A stretch of DNA of 64,000 nt from Nonomuraea basaltis (GCF_005893125.1 NZ_VCJS01000039.1:1-64000), one strand, 5' to 3'; positions 1 to 8,866 are shown, numbered from the stretch's first letter. Made by a program: numbers and translations. Notes: a model not told the origin generated them from the sequence alone.

Positions 1-394
1 AGCGGCCGGTGGGGTCGGGTTCGCGGCGCTGGCGTTCCTGCACGCCGACGTCCGGCCCGGCATCGACTACCTGCTCGGCCTGCTCGGGTTCGGCGCGCAG
101 GTCGAGGGGGCACGGCTGGTCATCACCGGCGAGGGGTCGCTGGACGAGCAGTCGCTGCGCGGCAAGGCGCCGATCGGCGTGGCGCAGGCGGCGGCCAGGG
201 CGGGCGTGCCCGTGGTGGCCGTCTGCGGGCGGCGTACGCTGTCCGACGCCGAGCTGAAGGCCGCCGGCATCGAGGCCGCCTACGCCCTCACGGACCTGGA
301 GCCCGACCCCGCCCGCTGCATGTCGGAGGCCGGGCCCCTGCTCGAACGCCTCGCCGCCAAGATCGCCGCCGACCACCTCGGAGGAAACGGATGA
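1..394 (+). CDS. glxK: Glycerate kinase, C-terminal part (cut by window edge)
   Basis: The open frame enters from the left edge (frame 2) and ends at 394, so only about 130 C-terminal residues are visible. They read as a type-1 glycerate kinase: a GGVGFAALAFL stretch, then the signature RLVITGEGSLDEQSLRGKAP and a V-x-A-V-C-G strand. The family phosphorylates D-glycerate, the end product of glyoxylate formed from ureides, so its position before allantoinase and allantoicase fits a ureide-to-glycerate route. Its stop overlaps the next start by four bases (ATGA at 391-394), implying translational coupling. The 5' end lies outside the window. Confidence 0.88.
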   Translation, partial: AAGGVGFAALAFLHADVRPGIDYLLGLLGFGAQVEGARLVITGEGSLDEQSLRGKAPIGVAQAAARAGVPVVAVCGRRTLSDAELKAAGIEAAYALTDLEPDPARCMSEAGPLLERLAAKIAADHLGGNG

Positions 395-1719
395 CCCAGC
401 TGGACCTCGTGATCCGATCCCGCCGGACCGTCACGCCGGAAGGCGAGCGGGCGGCCGCGGTGGGCGTACGGGGGGAGAAGATCACCGGCCTGTACGCGTA
501 CGACGCTCCGCTCGGCGCCGCCGAGGACATCGACCTGCGCGACCTGGCGCTGCTCCCCGGCCTGGTCGACACGCACGTCCACGTCAACGAGCCCGGGCGC
601 ACGCACTGGGAGGGGTTCGACTCGGCGACCAGGGCGGCGGCCGCCGGGGGCGTCACGACGATCCTCGACATGCCGCTCAACTCGCTCCCGCCCACCGTCA
701 CCGTGGAGGCGTTCGAGACCAAGCTGAAGGCCGCGCGGGGGCAGTGCCATGTGGACGTCGGGTTCTGGGGCGGGGCCGTGCCCGGGAACGTCAAGGACCT
801 GGCGCCGCTGCGCGAGCGCGGCGTGTACGGGTTCAAGTGCTTCATGTCGCCGTCGGGCGTGGACGAGTTCCCGCCGCTGGAGACGGCCGAGCTGCGGCTG
901 GCGCTGGAGGAGATCGCCGGGTTCGGCGGGCTGATGGTGGTCCACGCCGAGGATCCGGGGCTGCTTCGGGAGCCGGATGGCCCGACATATCAGGAATTTC
1001 TGGAATCGCGGCCGGGGGCGTCGGAGCGGCGCGCCGTTCAGCGGGTCGTGGACCTGGCCGGGGAGATCGGCGCGCGGGTGCACATCCTGCACGTCTCCAG
1101 CGCCGACTGCTTGGAAGTGCTGGAGGCGGCCCAGGCGGGCGGCGTGGCGGTCACGGCCGAGACGTGCCCGCACTATCTGACGCTGGCGGCCGAGCAGGTG
1201 CCCGAGGGGGAGACCGCGTACAAGTGCTGCCCGCCCATCCGCTCCGAGGCCAACCGCGACCTGCTGTGGGACGGGCTGGCCAGGGGGGTGCTGAGCTGCG
1301 TCGTGTCGGACCATTCGCCGTCGCCGGCCGACCTGAAGGTGCCCGACTTCGCCGCCGCGTGGGGCGGCATCGCCTCGCTCCAGCTCGGGCTGGCCGCGAT
1401 CTGGACGGAGGCGTCACGCAGGGGGTACGGGCTGGGCGACGTGGCGCGCTGGATGTCGGCCAATCCGGCAGCAATGGCCGAAATTTCCGGAAAAGGAGGT
1501 ATAAAGCCGGGTAATGATGCTGATTTGGTCGCCTTCGATCCCGCCGCCGACCACCCCGTGGACGCCGCCCGCCTCCATCACAAGAACCCGGTCACCCCAT
1601 ACCATGGCCGCGTGCTCAAGGGCGCCGTACTGACGACCTGGCTACGCGGCCGGCCTGTGGACGGCATACCGCACGGACGATTCCTGCCGGGAGACCGGCA
1701 GACGTTGGGAGAGACGTAA
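391..1719 (+). CDS. allB: Allantoinase
   Basis: Hydrolyses allantoin to allantoate in purine breakdown. The 442-residue protein has the cyclic amidohydrolase layout: metal ligands in DTHVHVNEPGRTHW (about residues 59-72), the carboxylated-lysine region GFKCFMS (K149), histidines in VVHAED (about 185) and ILHVSSAD (about 234), and the catalytic aspartate in VVSDHSPS (D307). NEPGRTHWEGF is typical of AllB rather than dihydroorotase; the true pyrC lies at 26048, which supports the split. The start overlaps the glycerate kinase stop, and the stop is directly followed by allantoicase. Confidence 0.93.
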   Translation: MTQLDLVIRSRRTVTPEGERAAAVGVRGEKITGLYAYDAPLGAAEDIDLRDLALLPGLVDTHVHVNEPGRTHWEGFDSATRAAAAGGVTTILDMPLNSLPPTVTVEAFETKLKAARGQCHVDVGFWGGAVPGNVKDLAPLRERGVYGFKCFMSPSGVDEFPPLETAELRLALEEIAGFGGLMVVHAEDPGLLREPDGPTYQEFLESRPGASERRAVQRVVDLAGEIGARVHILHVSSADCLEVLEAAQAGGVAVTAETCPHYLTLAAEQVPEGETAYKCCPPIRSEANRDLLWDGLARGVLSCVVSDHSPSPADLKVPDFAAAWGGIASLQLGLAAIWTEASRRGYGLGDVARWMSANPAAMAEISGKGGIKPGNDADLVAFDPAADHPVDAARLHHKNPVTPYHGRVLKGAVLTTWLRGRPVDGIPHGRFLPGDRQTLGET

Positions 1720-2676
1720 ATGTCGCGCTTCACCACCCTGCCCGACCTCGCCCTGCGGACCCTCGGCGGCTCCGTCGTGGCGGCCAACGACGAGTCGTTC
1801 GCCGAGAAGGAGAGCCTGATCAGGCCGGGGCGGCCCGGCTTCCAGGCGGAGACGTTCGGCAGCAAGGGGCAGGTGTACGACGGCTGGGAGACCCGGCGGC
1901 GCCGCGAGCCCGGACACGACTGGGCGCTGGTACGGCTCGGCATCCCCGGCGTGATCCGCGGCGTGGTGATCGACACGGCCTGGTTCAAGGGCAACTACCC
2001 GCCCCACGCCTCCGTCGAGGCCGCGGCCGTGGACGGCTTTCCGTCACCGGCCGAGCTTCTGACGGCCGACTGGGTGCAGATCGTCCCGAGAGTCGAGCTC
2101 AAAGGGGACGCGGAGCACCACTTCGACGTCGCCGACGAGGGCCGCTACACGCACGTGCGGCTGAACATCCACCCCGACGGGGGCGTCGCCCGCCTCCGCG
2201 TGCACGGCGAGCCCCGGCCCGACCTGTCCGTGTACGAGGGGCTCGGCCTCGACCTGGCCGCGCTCCAGAACGGCGCCCTGGCCACCGCCTGCTCCGACGA
2301 GTTCTACTCGGCCCCCAACAACGTCATCGCCCCCGGACTCGCCCGCCACCAGGCGGAGGGCTGGGAGACCGCCCGGCGCAGGGACGGGGGCAACGACTGG
2401 CTCGTCATCCGGCTGGCGGGGCGCGGCCTGATCCGGCTCGCCGAGATCGACACCACGAACCTGCTGTTCAACGCGCCTGGGGCGGTGTCGCTGACGGGAC
2501 TGGACGGGGAGGGTGAGGGCGCGCGCAAGATCGAACTACTCTCCAGGACAAGGCTCCAACCGGACACCGCACACCGCTTCAGACTGGATCACACCGACCC
2601 GGTCACGCACGTCAGGGTCGACATCTACCCGGACGGCGGCCTCGCCAGAGTCCGCCTCCACGGCCACCTCACCTAA
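1720..2676 (+). CDS. alc: Allantoicase
   Basis: Converts allantoate to ureidoglycolate and urea. The 318-residue protein shows the family's internal duplication: each half carries a GWETxRRR-like motif followed by D-W-(A/L)-V-(I/V)-RL and ends in a 'DxxTHVR..IxPDGGxARxRxHG' segment (about residues 140-165 and 285-315). The start ATG follows the allantoinase stop with no gap, preceded by GGGAGAG, so glxK-allB-alc is one transcription unit. No ureidoglycolate lyase or uricase is seen in the window. Confidence 0.93.
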   Translation: MSRFTTLPDLALRTLGGSVVAANDESFAEKESLIRPGRPGFQAETFGSKGQVYDGWETRRRREPGHDWALVRLGIPGVIRGVVIDTAWFKGNYPPHASVEAAAVDGFPSPAELLTADWVQIVPRVELKGDAEHHFDVADEGRYTHVRLNIHPDGGVARLRVHGEPRPDLSVYEGLGLDLAALQNGALATACSDEFYSAPNNVIAPGLARHQAEGWETARRRDGGNDWLVIRLAGRGLIRLAEIDTTNLLFNAPGAVSLTGLDGEGEGARKIELLSRTRLQPDTAHRFRLDHTDPVTHVRVDIYPDGGLARVRLHGHLT

Positions 2677-2716
2677 CCCGCCTCGGCCCCACCGACACGC
2701 TCACCTCGGCCGCCCG

Positions 2717-2811
2717 TGGCACTGACGCCCGGCGGGACGCGGGCCCGGTCGGCGCCGAGTTCGACCAGCGCACTCTACGGGCCGGGCAGCCGGGGCGGGG
2801 CGTCAGTGCCA
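2717..2811. repeat. 14-bp perfect inverted repeat between convergent alc and kinase genes
   Basis: TGGCACTGACGCCC at 2717-2730 is mirrored by its exact reverse complement at 2798-2811, with about 67 bases between. The right arm covers the last codons and stop of the kinase gene. It may act as a shared terminator of two converging transcripts, or be a fossil of a duplicated gene end. No T-run follows. Confidence 0.5.
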
Positions 2812-4743
2812 GAGGTAGACGGTGATGCCGGGTGGGCGTTCGCTGTTGGGCAGGGGCCGCTGGTACTGCACCACTCCGCGGTTCCCGAGCCGCTGCACCC
2901 GCACCTTGAACCCGGCCGCCTCCAGTTCCGCCCTGGCGTCCTTGACGTCCTTACCGGTCACCCCGGGCACCACCGTGAACTGCTGATCGTCGCGAGCCTC
3001 GTTGTCACCCCGGCCGAACCAGTCCCAGAAGTCCGTCTGGCACCGCGCCACCGTGACCATGACCTGCGCGCCCCTGTCGACCTCGGACTTGGCCTTGGGC
3101 GCCTGGGCGATCACCGTGCACGGCTCGGCGTCGTCGTCCACCTCCTGGACCTGCACCTGGAAGCCCTGCCCGCCCAGGTAAGCGGCCGCCTCGTCCTTCC
3201 CCATGCCGTTCACGTCGGGCATGACCATCCCGGCGCTCACGAAGATGTCGACCTTCGCGCCTTCCTTCACCTTCTCGGCCACCTGCGGCGAGGTACGGAT
3301 CACCTTGTCGCGCTCGACCTCCGTGTTGGCCAGCCGCTTGACCGAGCCCACGGTGAGCCCGGCAGCGGCGATCTTGGCCCGGGCGTCGTTGCCCGTCATG
3401 CCCGTCACGTCGGGCACGACCACGCGCTTGGGCCCGAGCGAGGGCACCAGCGTGATCGTGGTGCCGTCGTCCACCTCGCTCTTGGCCACCGGGTCGGTGC
3501 TGAGGACCAGCCCCTCGGCCACCTTCTCGTCGTGCTTGCCCGCGGCCTTCTTGATTGTGAAGCCGAGCCTGGTGGCCTTGTTCTCGGCCAGCGCCATGTC
3601 CGTGCCGACCAGGTCGGGGACGGTGACCTTCTCACTCTGGGAGAAGTACCAGCCGGTCAGCCCGACCGCGACCACCATCACGGCCGCCAGAATCACCAGG
3701 AACCAGTTCGGCCGGAAGCCGCGCCGCTCCGGCACCTCGACCCGTGGCTGGATCAGCGTGTGGGCGGGCGCCGCGTGCGGCGAGGCGGCCGGGGGCCTGG
3801 TGTGGGGCTGGGACGGCCCCTGCGGCTGCGGGCGCCCGTGCGGCTGGGAGTAGTGTCCGTGCGGCTGGGAGTGCGACATCGGCGGATTGGTCATCCGCGG
3901 CAGCATCCGGTGTGCGTCCACGGCCGCGACGAGCATGGCGGTCGCGTCCGCCGGACGGTCATGCGGCTCGCGCGCCGTCGCGTGCGCCACCAGCGTGTCG
4001 ACCAGCGGCGGAACGTCCGGGATCACCGACGACGGCGCCGGCACGGTGTCGTGAACGTGCCGGTACGCCACCGACATCGGCGTCTCGCCGTCATACGGCT
4101 GCTGCCCCGTCACCAGCTCGAACAGCATGATGCCCGCGGAGTAGACGTCGCTGCGCACGTCGGCGGCGCCGGTCATGACCTGCTCGGGCGCCATGTAGCC
4201 GATCGTGCCGATCATCACGCCGGTACGGGTCTGGTTCGTCGCCTCGATGGCCCTGGCCAGGCCGAAGTCGACGACCTTGACCCGGCCGTCGTCGGTCATC
4301 AGGACGTTCTCGGGCTTCACGTCGCGGTGCACCATCCCGGCCTGGTGGGCCGCGCCGAGGGCGGCGAGCACCGGGATCATGATTTCGAGCGCCTCGCGGG
4401 CGGGCAGCCTGCCGCGATCGCGCAGGATGTCGCGCAGCGTCTTGCCCGGCACGTACTCCATCGACAGGTAGACGACGTCGTTGTCGGTGCCCTGGTCGAA
4501 GACGTGCACCACGTTGGGATGGGAGAGACTGGCAACCGACTTCGCCTCGCCGATGAACCTCCGGACGAACGCCGGGTCCTCGGCGAGCGAGCGATGCATG
4601 ACCTTCAGCGCCACCGTCCGGTCGAGCCGGATGTCCAGCGCGAGGTAGACGGTCGCCATACCGCCCCGGGCGATCCGGCTCTCGATGCGATAGCGCCCAT
4701 CGAGGAGCCGCCCGACCAGGGGGTCCGCAGTCGTCGTGTCCAC
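2803..4743 (-). CDS. Membrane Ser/Thr protein kinase with four PASTA domains
   Basis: Receptor-type kinase of the PknB/Stk class, which senses cell-wall fragments and phosphorylates cytoplasmic targets. The kinase domain is intact: glycine loop ARGGMATVY (about 24-32), lysine in VALKVM (K47), HRDVKPEN (D141), DFG (about 159) and GYMAPEQ. A Pro/His/Gln-rich linker precedes one membrane helix (WFLVILAAVMVVAVGLTGWY) and four outward PASTA repeats, the last ending at the C-terminus. GTG at 4743 (VDTTTADPLVGRLLDGRY) is preferred over ATG 4788, because the residues in between are not kinase-like. A kinase near an Rv2175c-type gene (8492) recalls the PknL-Rv2175c pair of mycobacteria, but PknL lacks PASTA repeats. 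Confidence 0.93.
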   Translation of the reverse strand: MDTTTADPLVGRLLDGRYRIESRIARGGMATVYLALDIRLDRTVALKVMHRSLAEDPAFVRRFIGEAKSVASLSHPNVVHVFDQGTDNDVVYLSMEYVPGKTLRDILRDRGRLPAREALEIMIPVLAALGAAHQAGMVHRDVKPENVLMTDDGRVKVVDFGLARAIEATNQTRTGVMIGTIGYMAPEQVMTGAADVRSDVYSAGIMLFELVTGQQPYDGETPMSVAYRHVHDTVPAPSSVIPDVPPLVDTLVAHATAREPHDRPADATAMLVAAVDAHRMLPRMTNPPMSHSQPHGHYSQPHGRPQPQGPSQPHTRPPAASPHAAPAHTLIQPRVEVPERRGFRPNWFLVILAAVMVVAVGLTGWYFSQSEKVTVPDLVGTDMALAENKATRLGFTIKKAAGKHDEKVAEGLVLSTDPVAKSEVDDGTTITLVPSLGPKRVVVPDVTGMTGNDARAKIAAAGLTVGSVKRLANTEVERDKVIRTSPQVAEKVKEGAKVDIFVSAGMVMPDVNGMGKDEAAAYLGGQGFQVQVQEVDDDAEPCTVIAQAPKAKSEVDRGAQVMVTVARCQTDFWDWFGRGDNEARDDQQFTVVPGVTGKDVKDARAELEAAGFKVRVQRLGNRGVVQYQRPLPNSERPPGITVYLWH

Positions 4744-4887
4744 CCCGCTGAGTTTACGGGCGTTTTGCCACTGGGAGGGCCCGACCACCCGAAACCGATG
4801 CGGAGCCGTGCTCCATGGAACGTGCCCACACTCGGCGAAGCGGACATAGCCCCACCTGTGTCACGGTGTCCCCGGTTTCGGGCGGCG

Positions 4888-5703
4888 TCACGGCGTCATC
4901 GGGGAGGAGGCCTCGGCGTAGCGCCGGCGCGGGATGCGGCCCGCCTGCCGCGCCAGCCGCCCCGCCACGACCGCGGACTTCATGGCCGCCGCCATGAGAT
5001 CGGGCCGCTGCGCCCGGGTCACCGCGGTGGCCAGCAGTACGGCGTCGCAGCCCAGCTCCATCGCCAGCGCGGCGTCGCTGGCCGTGCCGATGCCCGCGTC
5101 GAGGATCACCGGCACCGAGGCGGCCTCCACGATCAGTTCGATGTTGTGCGGGTTGCGGATGCCCAGCCCCGAGCCGATCGGGGCGCCCAAGGGCATCACG
5201 GCCGCGCAGCCGGCCTGCTCCAGCCGCCGCGCGAGCGCTGGATCGTCGCCGATGTACGGCAGCACCACGAACCCGTCCGCCACCAGCCGCTCGGCCGCGT
5301 CGAACGTCTCGATCGGGTCGGGCAGCAGTGTCCGCTCGTCGGCGATGACCTCCAGCTTGATCCAGTTCGTACCGAGCGCCTCTCTGGCCAGCCGCGCCGT
5401 CAGCACGGCCTCGCCCGCGGTGAAGCAGCCGGCCGTGTTCGGGAGCACCTTGATGTCCCGCCTGCGCAGCACGTCGAGCACGGAGCCGCGGGAGCTCGGG
5501 TCGAGCCGCCGCATGGCCACCGTGGTCAGCTCGGTGCCGGACGCGGCCAGCGCCTGGTCGAGCACCTCGAGGGAGGGCGCGCCGCCGGTCCCCATGATGA
5601 GGCGGGACGAGAACTTCTCCCCGGCGATGACGAAGTCATCGGAAGAATCGTCTCTTCCGTGCCTTTGGGGGCATGCGGGGGCCTGCCCCCGCAGATCATC
5701 CAC
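4888..5703 (-). CDS. thiG: Thiazole synthase
   Basis: Makes the thiazole phosphate half of thiamine from deoxyxylulose phosphate, dehydroglycine (from ThiO) and ThiS thiocarboxylate. Conserved parts are FSSRLIMGTGG, the NWIKLEVI strand with the Schiff-base lysine, MPLGAPIGSGLGIRN and the phosphate-binding AGIGTASDAA. The only start in frame before the conserved FVIAG core is GTG 5703, which overlaps the thiS stop by 8 bases. This gives about 24 extra N-terminal residues encoded by a GC palindrome (5674-5693). Third gene of thiO-thiS-thiG. Confidence 0.93.
   Translation of the reverse strand: MDDLRGQAPACPQRHGRDDSSDDFVIAGEKFSSRLIMGTGGAPSLEVLDQALAASGTELTTVAMRRLDPSSRGSVLDVLRRRDIKVLPNTAGCFTAGEAVLTARLAREALGTNWIKLEVIADERTLLPDPIETFDAAERLVADGFVVLPYIGDDPALARRLEQAGCAAVMPLGAPIGSGLGIRNPHNIELIVEAASVPVILDAGIGTASDAALAMELGCDAVLLATAVTRAQRPDLMAAAMKSAVVAGRLARQAGRIPRRRYAEASSPMTP
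5674..5693. repeat. GC palindrome inside the 5' end of thiG
   Basis: TGCGGGGG-CCTG-CCCCCGCA forms an 8-bp perfect stem with a 4-base loop. It lies between the thiG GTG and the first conserved ThiG codons, so it is translated in frame. It resembles the palindrome in the 5' end of carA (27422-27440), suggesting a dispersed junction repeat. Confidence 0.65.
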
Positions 5704-5896
5704 CTTGCACCGCCGTCAGAACCTCCACGCGGTCGCTGTCGCTGAGCGCCGTCGTCTCCCACGCGCTCCGCATGACCACCTCGTCGTTCACGGCCACGGC
5801 CACTCCGGTGGTGGCCACGGTCAATGTGCTCACGGCCTGCGCCACGGTCATTCCGTCGGCGACCTCGTGCGCGGCCCCGTTGATCATCACAATCAT
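5696..5896 (-). CDS. thiS: Sulfur carrier protein ThiS
   Basis: A 66-residue ubiquitin-fold carrier that ends in the required Gly-Gly (VQGG), which becomes the thiocarboxylate feeding ThiG. The body MINGAAHEVADGMTVAQAV matches the family. Start ATG 5896 is chosen because it makes a 4-base ATGA overlap with the thiO stop; ATG 5887 is a possible internal alternative. It sits between thiO and thiG, as in many actinobacteria. Confidence 0.92.
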   Translation of the reverse strand: MIVMINGAAHEVADGMTVAQAVSTLTVATTGVAVAVNDEVVMRSAWETTALSDSDRVEVLTAVQGG

Positions 5897-7134
5897 GAAA
5901 TTTCCCGAAACCTCCCCGGCGAGCACAACGCCGCCAGCTCACCCTCTTCGCCGCTCGCGCCCTCCACCAGCAGGGCCGCCGTGAGCGGCGTGAGCAGCAC
6001 GCCGCCCCGGTGGTGCCCGGTGGCCAGCGCGAGCCCCGGCGTCCCGCTCGGGCCGATGATCGGCAGGTTGTCCGGCGTACCCGGCCGCAGCCCCGCCACC
6101 ACGTCGGCGACCTCCAGCTCGGTCACGCCCGGCACCAGCTCCCTGGCGTCACGCAGCAGCTGGTAGAGCCCGCCCGCCGTCACCGTGGTGTCGAACCCCA
6201 GCTCCTCCTGGGTGGCCCCGACCACCAGCTCGCCGTCGCCGCGGGGCACGAGGTAGACGTAAGAGCCGTGCACGGTGCCGCGTACGCACCGGCTGAGCAG
6301 CGGCCGCGGGGAGCGCAACCGCATGATCTGCCCCTTGACCGGCCGCACCGGCACCTCGGCCAGCTCGCCGCTCCAGGCCCCAGCCGCCAGGACGACCCGC
6401 TCCGCCCGGATCTCGGACGGCGTCTCGCCTCCGTCTGGTGGCGGCTCGAGGCGTACACCGACGACCCCGCCGTCGTCCTCGCGCAGGAGGCCGCCGGCGC
6501 GGGCCCGTATCAGCGGCACGTTCAGCCGGTCCAGGGCGGCGAGCAGCGCCGATGTCACACGGCGCGGGTCCACCCAGGCGTCACCGGGGGCCAGCAGCCC
6601 GCCGCGCACCGAGGGGGCCAGCATGGGCTCCAGACGGCGGCACTCGCGCCCGGTCAGCCGCTCGACCGGCAGGCCCAGCTTCTCCATGAACGCCGCCAGC
6701 TCGTCCAGCGCCGCCAGATCGTCGGCACCGAACGCCACGTCGAGCGTCCCGTCGGCACGGAGGTCAAGTGCCCGTCGCGCCCCGTCCCCGATCCCGGCCC
6801 CGCCGAAGAACCCGAGACCCGGCGTGCCGGCGGCTCCCTCGTGCCCGCCGTCATCTGTGAGCCCGCCGTCGTGCGGAACGCCGGCCGTCGTGAGGCCGGC
6901 GTCCTCGGCCAGTTCGGCGGCGAACGCGGGCCAGCGGCGCAGCGACGCCATCCCCAGCCGCAGCAGCGGCGCCTCCGTATAGGTGACCTCGCTGACCGGG
7001 GCCAGCATCCCCGCCGCCGCGTGCGACGCCCCCGAGGCCGGAGCCGGATCCACCACGGTGACCGGCCGCCCCGCGCGGGCCAGCCGCCATGCGATGGCCA
7101 GCCCGACGATCCCGCCGCCTACGATCACATCCAC
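5893..7134 (-). CDS. thiO: Glycine oxidase ThiO
   Basis: FAD enzyme that oxidises glycine to dehydroglycine for ThiG. The N-terminus DVIVGGGIVGLAIAWRLA is the dinucleotide-binding motif, and the C-terminal GLRPGTPDNLPIIG and ATGHHRGGVLL motifs fit ThiO. GTG 7134 is chosen because AAGGGAG lies just upstream; frames starting further out would begin inside the riboswitch. At 413 residues it is longer than the usual 370-380 because of a Gly/Asp-rich segment (about bases 6770-6890) between GLTTAG and the LDVAFGADDL strand. First gene of the thi operon. Confidence 0.92.
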   Translation of the reverse strand: MDVIVGGGIVGLAIAWRLARAGRPVTVVDPAPASGASHAAAGMLAPVSEVTYTEAPLLRLGMASLRRWPAFAAELAEDAGLTTAGVPHDGGLTDDGGHEGAAGTPGLGFFGGAGIGDGARRALDLRADGTLDVAFGADDLAALDELAAFMEKLGLPVERLTGRECRRLEPMLAPSVRGGLLAPGDAWVDPRRVTSALLAALDRLNVPLIRARAGGLLREDDGGVVGVRLEPPPDGGETPSEIRAERVVLAAGAWSGELAEVPVRPVKGQIMRLRSPRPLLSRCVRGTVHGSYVYLVPRGDGELVVGATQEELGFDTTVTAGGLYQLLRDARELVPGVTELEVADVVAGLRPGTPDNLPIIGPSGTPGLALATGHHRGGVLLTPLTAALLVEGASGEEGELAALCSPGRFREIS

Positions 7135-7140
7135 ATGCGC

Positions 7141-7235
7141 TCCCTTCGCCGGCATGATCCGGATCAGGTGTCTTGCGGTCGAAGGCCCGTGAAGCCTTCC
7201 TCTCAGCCCGGTTATGGCCGGACTCCCGCGCGTCT
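7141..7235 (-). promoter_or_regulatory. TPP (thiamine pyrophosphate) riboswitch
   Basis: On the minus strand, in order, are the THI-box landmarks: GGGAGTCC stem start, the invariant GGGCTGAGA, an extended P3 arm, then ACCTGATCCGGATCATGCC and GCGAAGGGA. The last part carries the ribosome-binding site for thiO GTG 7134. Placement suggests TPP-dependent blocking of thiO translation initiation. Ends are approximate. Confidence 0.93.
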
Positions 7236-7285
7236 TACCTCCACAGCCTACGGCCTCGGTGCGACGCCGTAGTACACCCCCCGTT

Positions 7286-8461
7286 ATGGTCATGAACGTG
7301 AACCATGTCGTGGTGGTAGGAGCGGGCCTGGCCGGAGTACGCACGGTGGAGGCGCTGCGCGGGCGGGGATTCGACGGCAGGATCACCTTGATCGGGCAGG
7401 AGCGGCACCGCCCCTACGACCGCCCGCCGCTGTCGAAGAGCGTGCTGCTCGGCGACGCCGACTCGAGCTTCGTCGACACCGACCTGACCGCCCTCGACGT
7501 CGCCTTCCGGCCGGGCGTCAGCGCCAAGGCGCTGCGCGAGGGCGTCGTCGAGACGACCGAGGGCGAGGTCGGCTACGACGGCCTGGTCATCGCCACCGGA
7601 GCCGAGCCGATCACGCTGCCCGGCGACGGCCCCCAGCATGTGCTGCGCACCCTCGACGACGCTCACGAGCTCAGGGCCAGGCTCGTGCCGGGCGCCAGGG
7701 TCGCGGTCATCGGCGCCGGGTGGATCGGCGCCGAGGTGGCCACCGCCGCCCGCCGCGCCGGCTGCGCGGTCACGGTGATCGAGGCCGCCTCCACCCCGCT
7801 CGCGACCGCCGTCGGCCCGGAGATCGGGGTCCGCACCGAGCGCTGGTACGACGGCATCGACCTGCGCCTCGACACCATGGTCCGCTCCGTGGACGAGGGC
7901 GGCGTGCAGCTGGTGGACGGCGAGTTCGTGGCGGCCCACGTGGTCGTCACCGGCATCGGCGTGCGACCGGCCGTCGAATGGCTGGCCGACGCCGACATCG
8001 ACCTGCACAACGGCGTCGTCGTCGACGAGCACCTGCGGACCTCCCTGCCCGGCGTGGTCGCCGTCGGCGACTGCGCCGCCTGGTGGTCGCGCCGCTTCCA
8101 GGCCAGGCTCAGGGTCGAACACTGGGACACCGCGCTCAACGCCCCCGAGGTCGCCGCCGTGACCCTGCTGGGGGAGGACGCGGTGTACGACCCGGTGCCG
8201 TACTTCTGGTCGGAGCAGTTCGGCCACATGGTCCAGTACGCCGGCCACCACCCGGCGGGCGAGCGCCTCCTCTACCGCGGCGACCCGGAGGGCAAGTGGT
8301 CGGCCGTCTGGCTCACCGCCGACGGCCGCATGGCCGCGGTGTTCGCCGTGGACCGGCCGCGGGATCTCGTACAGGGACGCAGAATCATCGGCGCCGGCCA
8401 CCGACTTGACGCGGAACGCCTGGTAGATCCAGATGTCCCCCTACGAGATTGTGTTGTTTGA
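7286..8461 (+). CDS. NAD(P)/FAD-dependent oxidoreductase, ferredoxin-reductase type
   Basis: The protein (391 residues from ATG 7286; ATG 7292 also possible) begins with an FAD-binding GAGLAGVRTVEALR and the family motif HRPYDRPPLSK. It continues with the NAD-binding GAGWIGAEVATAARR (about 145-160) and the second FAD motif GVVAVGDCA. The C-terminal VEHWDTALNAPEVA and YFWSEQFG are typical of reductases that feed electrons to ferredoxins of oxygenases or P450s. It is divergent from the thi operon; no ferredoxin is adjacent. Partnership with the P450 pair at 16.5 kb is only a guess. Confidence 0.85.
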   Translation: MVMNVNHVVVVGAGLAGVRTVEALRGRGFDGRITLIGQERHRPYDRPPLSKSVLLGDADSSFVDTDLTALDVAFRPGVSAKALREGVVETTEGEVGYDGLVIATGAEPITLPGDGPQHVLRTLDDAHELRARLVPGARVAVIGAGWIGAEVATAARRAGCAVTVIEAASTPLATAVGPEIGVRTERWYDGIDLRLDTMVRSVDEGGVQLVDGEFVAAHVVVTGIGVRPAVEWLADADIDLHNGVVVDEHLRTSLPGVVAVGDCAAWWSRRFQARLRVEHWDTALNAPEVAAVTLLGEDAVYDPVPYFWSEQFGHMVQYAGHHPAGERLLYRGDPEGKWSAVWLTADGRMAAVFAVDRPRDLVQGRRIIGAGHRLDAERLVDPDVPLRDCVV

Positions 8462-8491
8462 GCAAGCACGGCATGTGGTAGTTGTGGTCTC

Positions 8492-8866
8492 GTGACGCTT
8501 TCTGTTGCACAGATCGACCGGGAGACCGACCAGCTCGTTAACGAGTGGCTCACGCTCCCCGAAGTGGCCTCGCGCCTCGACCTTTCGATAGGCCGGGCCA
8601 AGCAACTCGTCAAGGACCGCAAGCTCCTGGGCGTGCGCCGCGGGAGCGGCGGCCCACAGGTGCCCGCGGTGTTCCTCGACGGAAAGGACGTGATGAAGGG
8701 CCTGCCCGGCACACTGACCGTGTTGCAGGACGCCGGCTACGACGACGTCCAGGCGCTGCGCTGGCTCTTCACACCCGACGAGTCGCTGCCGGGGTCGCCC
8801 ATCGAGGCGATCAAGGCCGGCCGTCATACGGAGGTCAAGCGGCGTGCCCAAGCCCTCGCTTTCTGA
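8492..8866 (+). CDS. Rv2175c-family DNA-binding protein
   Basis: 124 residues. The middle reads WLTLPEVASRLDLSIGRAKQLVKDRKLLGVRR, a helix-turn-helix of the Rv2175c type, followed by the conserved GLPGTLTVLQDAGYDD and EAIKAGR tail. In Mycobacterium tuberculosis Rv2175c is a substrate of kinase PknL. GTG 8492 has no ribosome-binding site, but TAGTTG ends 7 bases upstream, suggesting a leaderless transcript. The 3' end overlaps thiE by 23 bases. The regulated targets are unknown. Confidence 0.85.
   Translation: MTLSVAQIDRETDQLVNEWLTLPEVASRLDLSIGRAKQLVKDRKLLGVRRGSGGPQVPAVFLDGKDVMKGLPGTLTVLQDAGYDDVQALRWLFTPDESLPGSPIEAIKAGRHTEVKRRAQALAF

Noticed and set aside
2716..5745. 1009-codon open frame on the plus strand over the kinase and thiG
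   Set aside because: It is antisense to two well-supported genes; the His/Arg/Gly-rich product is the usual shadow of high-GC coding DNA.
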